DNA of 64,000 nucleotides from Devriesea agamarum. GTDB lineage: Bacteria > Actinomycetota > Actinomycetes > Actinomycetales > Dermabacteraceae. The notes under the pieces were generated by a model. The model did no database searches, was not told the origin of the DNA, and worked only from the letters and a program-made list of their open reading frames with translations. This document shows, one piece after another, positions 16,090-25,494 of this stretch (within the stretch, counting starts at the first letter, position 1; every line of letters begins with the position of its first letter). The position numbers and the translations under genes were made by a program. The stretch lies in NCBI RefSeq assembly GCF_900070355.1, contig NZ_LN849456.1, positions 1,240,001 to 1,304,000 of the forward strand, written 5' to 3'.

Positions 16090-18783
16090 ATGACGACGTA
16101 CGTGTACGCATTCGACCAGGGACATAAAGACCAGAAAGACCTTCTGGGTGGTAAGGGCGCGAACCTCGCGGAAATGACGAGAATTGGCCTGCCAGTGCCC
16201 CCTGGTTTTACCGTTTCCACCGACGCTTGTCGCTACGTCATGGAACATGGAACTAATCCACCTGAGTTAAAAGACCAGGTCGACGCGGCATTAAGCAAAG
16301 TCGAAGAACTCATGGGACGCCGATTCGGCGATTCGCAACAGCCATTACTGGTCTCTGTGCGTTCCGGGGCGAAGTTTTCGATGCCCGGAATGATGGAAAC
16401 GGTGCTCAACGTCGGACTCACCGATGAGACGATTCAAGGTCTTGCCCGCATGGCCGGGGCAGAGCGTTTTGCTTACGACTCCTATCGCAGGCTCATCCAG
16501 ATGTACGGCAAAACCGTGTTGGATATCGATGGGGAACTTTTTGAGCATGTGCTCGACGATTACAAAGCCCGCCGCCAGGTCAGCTCCGATGTGGGCCTGA
16601 GCACCGATGATCTGCGCGGCATTATTGACGAGTTCAAAGCGATCGTGAAACGCGAATCGGGAACACCGTTTCCGCAGGATCCGCGCGAACAGCTCACCCG
16701 CTCCATTGAGGCTGTGTTCCGGTCCTGGAATGCGCCGCGCGCCGTCATTTACCGCAACACCGAACGAATCCCGCATGACCTCGGCACCGCGGTCAACATT
16801 TGCTCCATGGTGTTTGGCAATCTCGACGAACAATCCGCAACCGGTGTGGCGTTCACCCGTGACCCGGCCAGCGGCGCCCGCGGCGTCTACGGCGATTTCC
16901 TCGTGAATGCTCAGGGTGAGGACGTGGTGGCGGGAATCCGCAACACCCTGCCCCTGGCCGAGCTGGAGAATGTGCTCCCCGACTGCTACCGCGAACTCAC
17001 CGGCATTATGGCCAGGTTGGAAGAGCACTACCGAGACCTGTGCGATATCGAGTTCACCATTGAATCCGGGAAACTGTGGATGCTCCAGACCCGCGTCGGC
17101 AAGCGCACCGCTGCCGCTGCCTTCCGAATCGCATCCCACCTGGTCGATGAAGGTTTGATCGACGAAACTGAGGCGCTCACCCGCGTCACTGGTGACCAGC
17201 TCACCCAACTCATGTTCCCCCGCTTCGACCGTTCAGGAACCCTCGACCTCATCGCCACCGGCATGAACGCCTCCCCCGGCGCAGCGGTCGGCCACGTGGT
17301 CTTTAACTCCGATATTGCCGTGGAGCGCCAGCGCGAGGGCATCCCGACCATCCTGGTGCGCCGCGAAACCAACCCCGATGATCTCGCCGGGATGATCGCA
17401 GCCGAAGGCATCCTCACCTCGCGCGGAGGGAAAACCTCCCACGCGGCTGTGGTCGCGCGCGGCATGGGTAAAACCTGCGTGTGCGGGGTTGAAGAGTTCG
17501 ATGTTGACGGGGTGCACGGAGAAGTCCGGGTGCACGGTAACGTCCTGCTGCGCGAAGGCGACGTGATCTCCATCGACGGCACCACCGGCGAAGTATTCCG
17601 CGGTGAAGTCCCGGTGACCCCCAGCGAAGTCGTGCAGTACTTCGAGGGCTCCTTGGATCCGACCTCTCCGGACGCGTCCGAACTCGTTCAGGCGGTTCAT
17701 CGTCTGATCGGGGTCGCTGATCGCGCCCGGACCATGAAGGTTCGCGCAAATGCCGACACCCCCGAGGACGCGGCACGATCCCGGCGCATGGGCGGCGAAG
17801 GTATCGGCCTGTGCCGTACCGAACACATGTTCCTCGGTGATCGGCGAGTCGTCGTAGAAAACCTGATCCTGGCGCATAATCAGGCCGAACGCGATGCGGC
17901 CCTGGCCGAGTTGCTTCCGCTTCAGCGTCAGGACTTCCTCGAAATTTTCGAGGCCATGGGCGAATTGCCGGTGACGGTTCGACTGCTCGATCCGCCGCTG
18001 CACGAGTTCCTACCGGACCTGACCGAACTGTCGGTGCGGCTCGCTAAGGATGACAAACCGGCCAGTGAGTACGACCAGCGGGTGTTAGAAGCTGTTCAGC
18101 GGATGCACGAACAAAATCCGATGCTGGGTCTTCGCGGGGTACGCCTGGGGCTGACCATTCCGGGCCTGTTTGGAATGCAGACCCGCGCCATCTTGGAGGC
18201 AGAAGCCGAAGCTCGTCGGCGTGGGCTCAACCCGCACGTGGAGATCATGGTGCCGCTAGTGGCATCGATCCGCGAGCTCAAAGCCATCAACGAGGAAATC
18301 CGTCAGGTCGCCCGCGACGTCTCAGAAGAACAAGGAGTGGACCTGACCGCCCGGGTCGGCACCATGATTGAACTCCCCCGCGCTGCACTGCGGGCCGACG
18401 AAATCGCGGAGGAAGCGGAGTTCTTCTCCTTCGGCACTAACGACCTCACCCAGACCACCTGGGGATTCTCCCGCGACGACGTGGAGGCCGGTTTCTTCTT
18501 CACCTACAAGGAACGCGGCATTTTGTTGCTGTCACCGTTTGAAACTCTCGACCAGTTTGGGGTCGGTGAGCTGGTGCGGATCGCTGCTGAACGGGGGCGT
18601 CAGACCAACCCCGATATTAAGCTCGGCGTGTGCGGTGAGCATGGCGGAGACCCGCAGTCGATCCACTTCTTCAACTGGGTGGGCCTCGACTATGTGTCGT
18701 GCTCACCGTTTAGGGTTCCGATTGCCCGGCTCGAAGCTGGCCGGGCTGCCTTGACAGTGGATTCGTTCGAGATGAGTCACTAA
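16090..18783 (+). CDS. ppdK: Pyruvate, phosphate dikinase
   Basis: Interconverts pyruvate + ATP + Pi with PEP + AMP + PPi. 897 aa, normal length. Seen in order: ATP-grasp nucleotide-binding domain beginning GGKGANLAEMTRIGLPVPPG (about 20-39), and IPHDLGTAVNICSMVFGNLD; central phosphohistidine domain with GGKTSHAAVVARGMGKTC around the swivelling His at about 452; C-terminal PEP/pyruvate domain with GIGLCRTEHMF, GTMIELPRAAL, SFGTNDLTQTTWGFSRDD and a late CGEHGGDP with the catalytic Cys. The PEP-synthase alternative is excluded by length and domain pattern. The frame opens 14 codons earlier at 16048, but ATG 16090 follows GGGACAGG and gives the family N-terminus. A strong terminator follows. Confidence 0.96.
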   Translation: MTTYVYAFDQGHKDQKDLLGGKGANLAEMTRIGLPVPPGFTVSTDACRYVMEHGTNPPELKDQVDAALSKVEELMGRRFGDSQQPLLVSVRSGAKFSMPGMMETVLNVGLTDETIQGLARMAGAERFAYDSYRRLIQMYGKTVLDIDGELFEHVLDDYKARRQVSSDVGLSTDDLRGIIDEFKAIVKRESGTPFPQDPREQLTRSIEAVFRSWNAPRAVIYRNTERIPHDLGTAVNICSMVFGNLDEQSATGVAFTRDPASGARGVYGDFLVNAQGEDVVAGIRNTLPLAELENVLPDCYRELTGIMARLEEHYRDLCDIEFTIESGKLWMLQTRVGKRTAAAAFRIASHLVDEGLIDETEALTRVTGDQLTQLMFPRFDRSGTLDLIATGMNASPGAAVGHVVFNSDIAVERQREGIPTILVRRETNPDDLAGMIAAEGILTSRGGKTSHAAVVARGMGKTCVCGVEEFDVDGVHGEVRVHGNVLLREGDVISIDGTTGEVFRGEVPVTPSEVVQYFEGSLDPTSPDASELVQAVHRLIGVADRARTMKVRANADTPEDAARSRRMGGEGIGLCRTEHMFLGDRRVVVENLILAHNQAERDAALAELLPLQRQDFLEIFEAMGELPVTVRLLDPPLHEFLPDLTELSVRLAKDDKPASEYDQRVLEAVQRMHEQNPMLGLRGVRLGLTIPGLFGMQTRAILEAEAEARRRGLNPHVEIMVPLVASIRELKAINEEIRQVARDVSEEQGVDLTARVGTMIELPRAALRADEIAEEAEFFSFGTNDLTQTTWGFSRDDVEAGFFFTYKERGILLLSPFETLDQFGVGELVRIAAERGRQTNPDIKLGVCGEHGGDPQSIHFFNWVGLDYVSCSPFRVPIARLEAGRAALTVDSFEMSH

Positions 18784-18834
18784 TCGCGCCGATTGATTCC
18801 GCGTAGACCGCGTACCGCGTGAGTCTCGTGACCT

Positions 18835-18870
18835 GGTGGGCCATTCCGACAATGATCGGGATGGCCCACC
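18835..18870. terminator. Terminator between convergent ppdK and SDR genes
   Basis: GGTGGGCCATTCC (18835-18847) and GGGATGGCCCACC (18858-18870) form a 13-bp stem with one G-T pair and a 10-nt loop; the plus strand continues TCTAAGTTTT. It lies 51 bp after the ppdK stop and 22 bp from the end of the opposing SDR gene, so it may serve both. Confidence 0.85.
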
Positions 18871-18892
18871 TCTAAGTTTTGGGGCGGCTTAG

Positions 18893-19579
18893 TCAGTAGC
18901 GCGGACGGATGGACATGGAGTCGATGCTCGCTTCGGGGCTCATACGTGCCGCTAAGCCCACGGCCTGCGCCACAGACTCCGGACGCAGGTAGCGCTCCGC
19001 CTCGTACTCTGCCTGTTCACACGCCACGAGTTCCCGTTGCATATCTGTATCGACCCGACCCGGATGAATTGAGGTCACTCGTACCCCATGCGCACGCTCC
19101 TCAGCGCGCAGCGCATCCATCATGGCTCTCAGGGCGAATTTGGAGGCCGCATACGAGCTAGTACCCGCACTCGCGGTAAAACCTGCCCCGGAATTAATGG
19201 CAATCACTGTTCCCTGTGCGCGGCGCAGGTGCGGTAACAACAGTTTCGTCAGATCGGCACATGCCACAACATTCGTGTCTAGAACCTCTCGCCATTGGGT
19301 TGCATTCAGCTCCTGAACCTCACCAAATCCGAGCCGACCTGCCGACAACACCAGCACGTCTAAACCGTCGGGAAGCTCAAGCGTCTCCATGGCCTGCGCT
19401 AACGCTTTGTCGTCCGTGAGATCAGCACACAGGAGCTGGCTTCCGGGATATTCCTTGGCGAGCTCTTGCAATGCATTCTGTTGGCGTCCGCCCAGAATCA
19501 GGTTGTGGTCTTTGGAGAGGTCGTCGGCGATTGCACGGCCAATTCCGCGCGTCGCTCCGGTAATTAACGCTGTTTTCAT
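18893..19579 (-). CDS. Short-chain dehydrogenase/reductase (1)
   Basis: 228-aa classical SDR. Seen: cofactor motif ITGATRGIGRAIA at the N-terminus, LSAG (NNAG equivalent) near 79, the structural and catalytic Ser in INSGAGFTASAG, and catalytic YAASK near 149. The frame continues 25 codons upstream, but ATG 19579 places the nucleotide-binding strand at the usual distance and has GGTGGG just upstream. Oxidoreductase acting on an unknown alcohol or ketone with NAD(P)(H). Convergent with ppdK. Confidence 0.87.
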   Translation of the reverse strand: MKTALITGATRGIGRAIADDLSKDHNLILGGRQQNALQELAKEYPGSQLLCADLTDDKALAQAMETLELPDGLDVLVLSAGRLGFGEVQELNATQWREVLDTNVVACADLTKLLLPHLRRAQGTVIAINSGAGFTASAGTSSYAASKFALRAMMDALRAEERAHGVRVTSIHPGRVDTDMQRELVACEQAEYEAERYLRPESVAQAVGLAARMSPEASIDSMSIRPRY

Positions 19580-19699
19580 ACCCACCAGTCTCACACCCCA
19601 ACGCGCCGCAGGCCCCATCCCGGGAAGTACAAGCCAGCCACAGGGCGCAGCCATTTTCGCCGAGGGGCCGCGAAAACGGGCTGGACCTGGGGCTGGGGC

Positions 19700-19746
19700 G
19701 CGGACTCGGGCTAGGGCTAGAGCTGGGGCCGCGGACTCGGGCTAGG
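19700..19746. repeat. G-rich direct repeats GCGGACTCGGGCTAGG
   Basis: GCGGACTCGGGCTAGG occurs at 19700-19715 and 19731-19746, separated by GCTAGAGCTGGGGCC, with more GGGCT units before it. It sits in the 214-bp gap between the divergent SDR and CPBP genes. Its GGGCTAG core matches the repeats at 5952-5993 and, on the other strand, 20613-20683. Confidence 0.75.
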
Positions 19747-19793
19747 ACTGCGCCGCGGACCGCCCTGCCGCATCCATATACGGCTGCCAAAAT

Positions 19794-20570
19794 ATGGTTA
19801 TGGATTGCACCCGGTCCTCGGCGCAGACAGCGTTCACCGCTGCGAAGGTCCGCACCGAGATTATTCTCGTGATGCTTCTGACGCTTGGCCAGTCAGCCGT
19901 CTATGCGGTGGTCTCACTCATCGCGAAACTGAGCCAGGGACCGCTGTCTGGCCAAACCACCGCGATGAACACATCGGCCTCACCACGCCCTTACCTGGAT
20001 CTCACCTACCAGCTGCTCGATATCTTCTTCAACCTGGTGCCGGTGGCCCTGGTGCTGTTTCTACTCAACCTCGCGGGATACCGCGCCTGGCAGACCCTGG
20101 GGCTTACCCTGTCCCGTCCGTGGAAAGACGTCGGCTGGGGAGTTGCGCTGAGTGCCGCTATCGGGGTGCCGGGACTGGGACTGTACGCGCTCGGTCGGGC
20201 ACTAGGCATAACTAGTGAAGTCGTACCTGTCGCATTACACGCCTTGTGGTGGACGATTCCGGTGCTCATCCTCCAAGCCGTGAAAAACGCCGTCTTGGAA
20301 GAGGTCATCGTCGCTGGGTATCTCGTGACTCGTCTGGAGGCGCTGGGCTGGAAGCCACGATGGATCATCACGACCTCTGCCCTCTTACGAGGCTCCTATC
20401 ACCTGTATCAGGGGTTCGGGCCCGGTATCGCAAACGCGTTGATGGGGATCGTTTTTGCCGAGTATTTCCGCCGCACCCGCCGTACCCTTCCTTTGATCCT
20501 CGCGCATACCCTGCTCGACACCGTGGCGTTCGTCGGGTACTTCCTGCTGCGCAGCATCATCACGACCTGA
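19794..20570 (+). CDS. CPBP family intramembrane metalloprotease-like protein
   Basis: 258-aa membrane protein with about seven hydrophobic segments. The C-terminal half has the CPBP (ABI/CAAX protease-like) motifs: motif 1 as EEVIVAGYL, where the usual Arg is replaced by Gly-Tyr; motif 2 LLRGSYHLYQG with His; and motif 3 HTLLDTVAFV. The Glu pair and both His are kept, so protease activity is possible. Known roles of bacterial CPBP proteins include bacteriocin immunity and membrane-protein processing, but no bacteriocin genes are here. ATG starts at 19794 and 19800 are both possible. Confidence 0.82.
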   Translation: MVMDCTRSSAQTAFTAAKVRTEIILVMLLTLGQSAVYAVVSLIAKLSQGPLSGQTTAMNTSASPRPYLDLTYQLLDIFFNLVPVALVLFLLNLAGYRAWQTLGLTLSRPWKDVGWGVALSAAIGVPGLGLYALGRALGITSEVVPVALHALWWTIPVLILQAVKNAVLEEVIVAGYLVTRLEALGWKPRWIITTSALLRGSYHLYQGFGPGIANALMGIVFAEYFRRTRRTLPLILAHTLLDTVAFVGYFLLRSIITT

Positions 20571-20612
20571 GCAGACCCGCGGGGCTGTGTTGTCCCATCC
20601 CCGTGGCCGGCG

Positions 20613-20683
20613 CCTTCCAGTCCTAGCCCCATGCTCTCCAGTCCTGACCCCATGCCCTCCAGTCCTAGCCCCGTGCCTTCCAG
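20613..20683. repeat. 21-bp minisatellite, three full units plus a partial one
   Basis: Units start at 20613, 20634 and 20655 with form C-T/C-TCCAGTCCTAGCCCCATG and one to four changes; a partial fourth begins at 20676. The minus strand reads repeats of GGGGCTAGGACTGGA. The array lies between the CPBP gene and the convergent rhodanese gene. It would encode a 7-residue repeat (GLGLEGM-like) on the minus strand, but no credible gene contains it. Confidence 0.85.
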
Positions 20684-20784
20684 ACCCGAGACCCGCACCG
20701 GTCATAGCGGAGAACCGGCTCCCGGCCGCGAGATCGCAAACGGTGCCGGGCCCAGATAGAGCGATGCGACAGGCTAGAGAAGAG

Positions 20785-21114
20785 CTAGAGGATAAACGGT
20801 TCCTCGGCGCCCTGGGAGGTCAGCGGCAGGCCAGCCTCTGCCCACGCACCCATACCACCGCGCACATTAATCGCCTCATAGCCGTTCTGGTTCAGCCAGA
20901 TCGCTGCCTTAGAGCTGCGCCCACCTGAGCGGCATACCAGGTACACCGGGCCATCCTCGGGCAGCTCACCGTACCGGGCAAGGAGTTCGCTGGCTGGAAG
21001 GTGCTGGGCATTTGGAGCATGCCCAGCATCCCATTCATCGCTTTCACGCACATCCACCAGGAGAGCGCCAGCTGGAATATCGGTGACATCAACGGAAGTA
21101 ATCGCGTCGTTCAT
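20785..21114 (-). CDS. Rhodanese-like sulfurtransferase domain protein
   Basis: 109-aa single-domain rhodanese. Seen: VDVRESDEWDAGHAPNAQHLP near the N-terminus (given in parts: VDVRESDEW, GHAPNA) and the active-site loop VCRSGGRSSKAA with catalytic Cys. The six-residue loop fits sulfur transfer, not Cdc25-type phosphatase activity. The frame runs 31 codons further upstream, but the adjacent ATG codons at 21117/21114 give the domain its normal start. Cytoplasmic; likely thiosulfate- or persulfide-related, partner unknown. It lies between convergent CPBP and a separate ABC permease unit. Confidence 0.88.
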   Translation of the reverse strand: MNDAITSVDVTDIPAGALLVDVRESDEWDAGHAPNAQHLPASELLARYGELPEDGPVYLVCRSGGRSSKAAIWLNQNGYEAINVRGGMGAWAEAGLPLTSQGAEEPFIL

Positions 21115-21236
21115 CATGCATGGAGCATACGGCGTCGCCGTAGCCTGCGCGAAGAGACGACCCCGCCTGGCGCGTCGGCGCTCAGCCACTCCGCACAGTG
21201 CGAGCACGACCGCACACTACGGCCCAGTCGACACGC

Positions 21237-22553
21237 TCAGTCGTGCAGCGCCACCGCTCGGATAAGAGGACGCGCCGCCGCAACCGCGCATAGCACCAAG
21301 GCGAACGACGCTACGACCGCAATGAGGTAGCCACCTGCGGTCATGAGTGCCTGCCCTGCGTTTCCACCCGCCACCGGCGCCAGCAACAACACAGATGAGA
21401 CAGCAGCGACGACAGCGCTGAGCACGAGAGGTATTGCCGTCTCCAGGGTTCGGGCGCGGTGTAGATGGTTGAGATCAGCGCCAGAAATATGCATGGCGCG
21501 GTACTGGGTCCGCGAGTCGAGGACTTTAGCCGCTTGGGTCACCCCAGTCGATACCGCAGCCAAAACAGTCGCCATACCCAGCGTGAGATACCCGCCTGTC
21601 CTGACGTCGTGAGCCATCACCTCATCCGGGCCAGAGGGAGCGACAGCTCCGATATAGGCGGTGATTGCGGCCACAATCAGGGCGAATGAAATGCCGCCGA
21701 CGGTTCGCCAGCCTGATCGCGGGTCATCTGCAAGACGTCGCGCAGCCACCAACAGCACGGGGCCGCGCGCCACCGCGCCCACAATGCGCGCCACGATCCA
21801 CACTAGATAGGGTCCCAATAGGTTCACTGACGATATAGCCAGAACAAAGAGCGTAACCATCACTGCTATGGCAAGACCCATGTCCTGATAGCTGAGTCGC
21901 GACGCCACAATAAATACCACGAAGATGACCACCCACATCACCACGCGGGCCAACGACATCCGCATATCCCGTGACCGCCGGGCGACTCCAAGTGGGGATG
22001 TCGCCACACCGATCAAGCTAATGCTCGCGGAAACCACAGCGAGCACCACAAATCCGATCACTAAGAGGGGGTATCCCCACCAAGGAAGCAGAAGCCCACC
22101 GACGCTCAGTTGCTCACCATTAAAGCTGAGCAGCGCCACCAACGGCAGGGTCACCAGGTGCAAAATAATCCCGATCACCGCGCCCACCAGCGCCTGCACG
22201 CCGGTATCCAATACGGTTAGGACGCTAACTTGACCTCGGGTTGCCCCAACGAGTCTCATGACCGCAAGCTCATGGTCTCGCCGAGCTAGGGAAAGCCGCG
22301 CAGCCGATGCCCCCAAACCAACAGCAGCTGGCACCAACATTGCTCCGGCGATCACCGAGCAGAAAAAGAGAAAACTGTCTGGGGTGTCCTGGATATCTCC
22401 TGCCGAAATAGTTCTCCCAAACCATCCGATCCCACCGAGCACGGTCGCCAACATGCCACTGGAGACCGCGAACGCGATGATCGCCAGGGCCTCGCTTAAA
22501 TGTCCTCGCCGTCTGACCAGCATTAACGACCAGGTTTTCAGCATTGCGTTCAT
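21237..22553 (-). CDS. ABC transporter permease, FtsX/MacB-like
   Basis: 438-aa membrane protein with an N-terminal segment HLSEALAIIAFAVSSGMLA, an extracytoplasmic part, then repeated FtsX-type helices (ASAARLSLARRDHELAVMRLVGATRGQV, given as LARRDHELA and RLVGATRGQ, the conserved coupling region) and a second similar region near the C-terminus. ATG 22553 overlaps the upstream ATPase stop by 4 bp, which fixes the start over the 26-codon upstream extension. Known: such transporters move lipoproteins, antimicrobial peptides or lipids by mechanotransmission. Substrate unknown. Confidence 0.87.
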   Translation of the reverse strand: MNAMLKTWSLMLVRRRGHLSEALAIIAFAVSSGMLATVLGGIGWFGRTISAGDIQDTPDSFLFFCSVIAGAMLVPAAVGLGASAARLSLARRDHELAVMRLVGATRGQVSVLTVLDTGVQALVGAVIGIILHLVTLPLVALLSFNGEQLSVGGLLLPWWGYPLLVIGFVVLAVVSASISLIGVATSPLGVARRSRDMRMSLARVVMWVVIFVVFIVASRLSYQDMGLAIAVMVTLFVLAISSVNLLGPYLVWIVARIVGAVARGPVLLVAARRLADDPRSGWRTVGGISFALIVAAITAYIGAVAPSGPDEVMAHDVRTGGYLTLGMATVLAAVSTGVTQAAKVLDSRTQYRAMHISGADLNHLHRARTLETAIPLVLSAVVAAVSSVLLLAPVAGGNAGQALMTAGGYLIAVVASFALVLCAVAAARPLIRAVALHD

Positions 22554-23263
22554 GCCTGCACCCCCGCACCTGCGGGCCGCTGGTATTCGCGCGCGATGAT
22601 GCCGTCTTGCATTGCGATAGTGCGTTCGCAAAACGAAGCCACATGAGGATCGTGGGTGACTACGATCAGCGAAGCGCCCGCATCGTGGCAGGCGGCCACC
22701 AGAGTCGACATCACCTCACGTCCCGTGGCTTGATCGAGCGCCCCGGTTGGTTCATCTGCGAACACCACACTCGGGGTCGATGTCAATGCCCGGGCTATGG
22801 CCACACGCTGCGCTTGCCCGCCGGATAGCTGACCGGGACGACGGTTATGCATACCGCTTAAGCCAAGCCGATCTAACCATTGGGCAGCGTTGTTCTGGGC
22901 AGCTTTTCGGGAGATGCCTGCAAACATGGACGGTAGTGCTGCGTTATCCAGGGCCGTAAGTTCAGGTAGGAGCTGTCCATCTTGAAAAACGAATCCGAAA
23001 TCGGTGCGGCGGAGCTTGGTGCGGGCTCGATCGCCCAGTTGGGCGAGGTCTTGATCTCGGTACATAACAGATCCCGAGGACGGCTTATCAATACCCGCCA
23101 GTAAATGCAGCAGGGTAGTTTTCCCTGAACCAGACGGGCCCATAATCGCTAGGGACGAAGCCACGGTGACATCCAGATTGACGCCGGCCAACGCTCGGGT
23201 CTGCGCCTGCGATGTGCCATAAGTTTTAAAAAGCGCACGCGCGCTCAGCAGTGGAGTATTCAT
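22550..23263 (-). CDS. ABC transporter ATP-binding protein (LolD/MacB-like)
   Basis: 237-aa ATPase. Seen: Walker A GPSGSGKTTLL, Q-loop FVFQDGQLLPELTALDN, signature LSGGQAQRVAIARAL, Walker B VVFADEPTGALD, and switch His in VVTHDPHVA. PTGALD after Walker B is typical of MacB/LolD-type ATPases. Start ATG 23263 begins MNTPLLSARALFKTYG; the GTG 20 codons upstream gives a non-homologous tail. Operon with the FtsX-like permease, with a 4-bp overlap. Confidence 0.92.
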   Translation of the reverse strand: MNTPLLSARALFKTYGTSQAQTRALAGVNLDVTVASSLAIMGPSGSGKTTLLHLLAGIDKPSSGSVMYRDQDLAQLGDRARTKLRRTDFGFVFQDGQLLPELTALDNAALPSMFAGISRKAAQNNAAQWLDRLGLSGMHNRRPGQLSGGQAQRVAIARALTSTPSVVFADEPTGALDQATGREVMSTLVAACHDAGASLIVVTHDPHVASFCERTIAMQDGIIAREYQRPAGAGVQA

Positions 23264-23402
23264 ACATCCAAGGTGCCAGCACAGCCATCTCAAGCGGATC
23301 GGTCTGCAAACGGATATTCGCACCGAACATACGACCTCAGGCGTAGTCCGAGACGACCTCGGGGCGAAATAGCATCGTCCGAAGGCAAAAAGCCCGGCCA
23401 GG

Positions 23403-24182
23403 TCAGCCGAAGCGCCCGGAGATATAGTCCTCCGTTGCCTTCTGCTTCGGGTTGCGGAACATCACTTCGGTGTCATCCATTTCGATCAGCTTGCCGGGTT
23501 TTCCAGTGCCCGCAATATTAAAGAAAGCGGTGCGGTCCGACACGCGCGAGGCCTGCTGCATATTGTGGGTGACAATCACGATCGTATAGTCATTTTTCAG
23601 CTCATGAATGAGGTCTTCAATGGCGAGCGTGGAGATCGGATCCAAGGCCGAGCACGGCTCGTCCATCAACACGATTTCCGGTTTGACGGCAATTGCTCGT
23701 GCAATGCACAAACGCTGCTGCTGACCTCCGGACAAACCAGAGCCGGGTTTACCCAGGCGATCTTTCACCTCTTCCCACAGGTTCGCGCCGCGCAGAGACT
23801 TCTCCACCAACTCATCCGCAGCTGCCCGTGAAATCCGTTTGTTGTTGAGTTTGATGCCCGCGAGCACATTTTCGGCAATCGACATGGTCGGGAACGGATT
23901 CGGACGCTGAAAGACCATGCCGACCCGGCGGCGAACATTGACCGGATCCACCCCGGGACCGTAAATATTTTTGCCGTCGATCATCACGTTGCCCTTGGCG
24001 TAGGCACCGGGAATCACCTCGTGCATACGGTTGAGGGTGCGCAAAAATGTTGACTTCCCACACCCCGACGGCCCGATCAGCGCCGTGACGCTGCGCGGCT
24101 GAATGACCATATTGACGTCCTCGACAGCTAAGAAGCTGCCGTAGTACACATTGAGGTTCTCGACGTCGATTCGCTGCGACAC
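23403..24182 (-). CDS. pstB: Phosphate ABC transporter ATP-binding protein PstB
   Basis: 259-aa ATPase of the high-affinity phosphate importer. Seen: [13 protein letters not shown], Walker [20 protein letters not shown] (the RTLNRMHE run is specific to PstB), [12 protein letters not shown], signature [14 protein letters not shown], Walker [17 protein letters not shown], and [13 protein letters not shown]. Start GTG with AAAGGA upstream. Final gene of pstS-pstC-pstA-pstB. Downstream GGCCGGGCTTTTT on the minus strand hints at a weak terminator. Confidence 0.97.
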   Translation of the reverse strand: MSQRIDVENLNVYYGSFLAVEDVNMVIQPRSVTALIGPSGCGKSTFLRTLNRMHEVIPGAYAKGNVMIDGKNIYGPGVDPVNVRRRVGMVFQRPNPFPTMSIAENVLAGIKLNNKRISRAAADELVEKSLRGANLWEEVKDRLGKPGSGLSGGQQQRLCIARAIAVKPEIVLMDEPCSALDPISTLAIEDLIHELKNDYTIVIVTHNMQQASRVSDRTAFFNIAGTGKPGKLIEMDDTEVMFRNPKQKATEDYISGRFG

Positions 24183-24231
24183 CGCGGGTCCTTTCGCCAG
24201 GGGATGCTTGAGACCGGTCCGGGAGGCCGGA

Positions 24232-25494
24232 TTAACGACCAGTCTTCGGGGAGAAGTAATAGGAAACGAAACGGGCGATCACATTCAGCAGCATCACAAT
24301 CAAGATCAGCGTAAGCGCAGCTGCCCAGGCCCGGTCATAGTTGATCGTAGTTGAGCACGGGTAGGCCATGTTCGTAATCGGATTAGTAATGAGATCAGAG
24401 TTGCACACCGCATTACCCAGTTTGTACTGGCTATTAATAAAGGTGGGCAAAGTCGACATGCGCCCATCGAACATGTTGGCATTCATCATGGGCAAAGCGC
24501 CGATTGTCAGCAGCAGCGGCGCCGTCTCACCGATCACACGGGCAACAGCCAAGGTCACCGAGGTGGTCAGTCCCGCAATGGCGGTGCGCAACACGATCCG
24601 CACAATGGTCAACCATTTGGGGACCCCGAGCGCATAGGCTGCTTCCCTTAGCTCATTGGGCACTAAACGGAGCATTTCCTCGCTGGAACGCACCACGGTG
24701 GGGATCATCAAAACACTGAGCGCCACCGCGCCCATCATGCCGATGCGCAGCCCCGGGTCTCCGCTGACGGTGACAAATAGGGAGAGCGCGAACAGACCCG
24801 CGACGATCGAAGGAATCCCGGTCATCACGTCCACCAGAAAGGTAACGCCCCTACCCAGAATCTTCATTGGGCCGGTGGTCGCATATTCGACCAGGAAAAT
24901 CGCGGTGAAGATACCAATCGGCACCGAGATGATAGATGCCCACAGCGTGATTAATAGGGTTCCCACAATGGCGTGAGAGATACCCCCGGAGTTCATACCG
25001 CCGATCACACCGGCCATATCGTGGGTCCAGAAATAGCCCGGATACGGTTGGAGAAGTTTCTTCAGACCGCGGCTGACCACTTCCCACAGTAGAGAAATCA
25101 GAGGGATCATGGCCAGGGCAAACGCGCCAAAAACAAACAGCGACATGAGCCGGTCCGCAGCCCAGCGAGGCCCCTCGCGCAGCCGTGAATAGGTGTAGCC
25201 AACAACCAGATGGACGAAGAAACCAAGGACGACCGCACCGGGAACAGAGAAGGCTCCGCACAGTGCCAGCACCACCCCGGCCAAGATCAGGGAGATGATC
25301 CCTGTGGCGAGCAGGTGGTACCACGGCAAGCTACGTTCGGCACTGGCAGCAAACCCAGATCCGCGGCCAGAACTGCCTCGTCCGGACCCACCTCGGTCAG
25401 ACCCACTCCATCCAGGGCCACCAGCTTCGGGACGGTCGCAAGCCACATCGGCGACACTTTCGACCATAGAACCACTAGACGAAGGATGTGCCAT
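24232..25494 (-). CDS. pstA: Phosphate ABC transporter permease PstA
   Basis: 420 aa, about 100 longer than common PstA. The permease core has six or more helices and the coupling segment [21 protein letters not shown] with the EAA-Gly. The first about 50 residues are Ser/Gly/Arg-rich ([18 protein letters not shown]) and cytoplasmic; this low-complexity tail is not needed for transport. ATG overlaps the pstC stop by 1 bp, fixing the start. It forms the membrane channel with PstC. Confidence 0.95.
   Translation of the reverse strand: MAHPSSSGSMVESVADVACDRPEAGGPGWSGSDRGGSGRGSSGRGSGFAASAERSLPWYHLLATGIISLILAGVVLALCGAFSVPGAVVLGFFVHLVVGYTYSRLREGPRWAADRLMSLFVFGAFALAMIPLISLLWEVVSRGLKKLLQPYPGYFWTHDMAGVIGGMNSGGISHAIVGTLLITLWASIISVPIGIFTAIFLVEYATTGPMKILGRGVTFLVDVMTGIPSIVAGLFALSLFVTVSGDPGLRIGMMGAVALSVLMIPTVVRSSEEMLRLVPNELREAAYALGVPKWLTIVRIVLRTAIAGLTTSVTLAVARVIGETAPLLLTIGALPMMNANMFDGRMSTLPTFINSQYKLGNAVCNSDLITNPITNMAYPCSTTINYDRAWAAALTLILIVMLLNVIARFVSYYFSPKTGR

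Noticed and set aside
20613-20683. Tandem repeat considered as a CRISPR array
   Set aside because: Units are directly adjacent with no spacers, and no cas genes are present. The same applies to 53103-53158.
20408-20698. Minus-strand frame encoding GLEGMG-like repeats
   Set aside because: It is created by the minisatellite, runs antisense into the CPBP gene, and has no ribosome site or homologous family.
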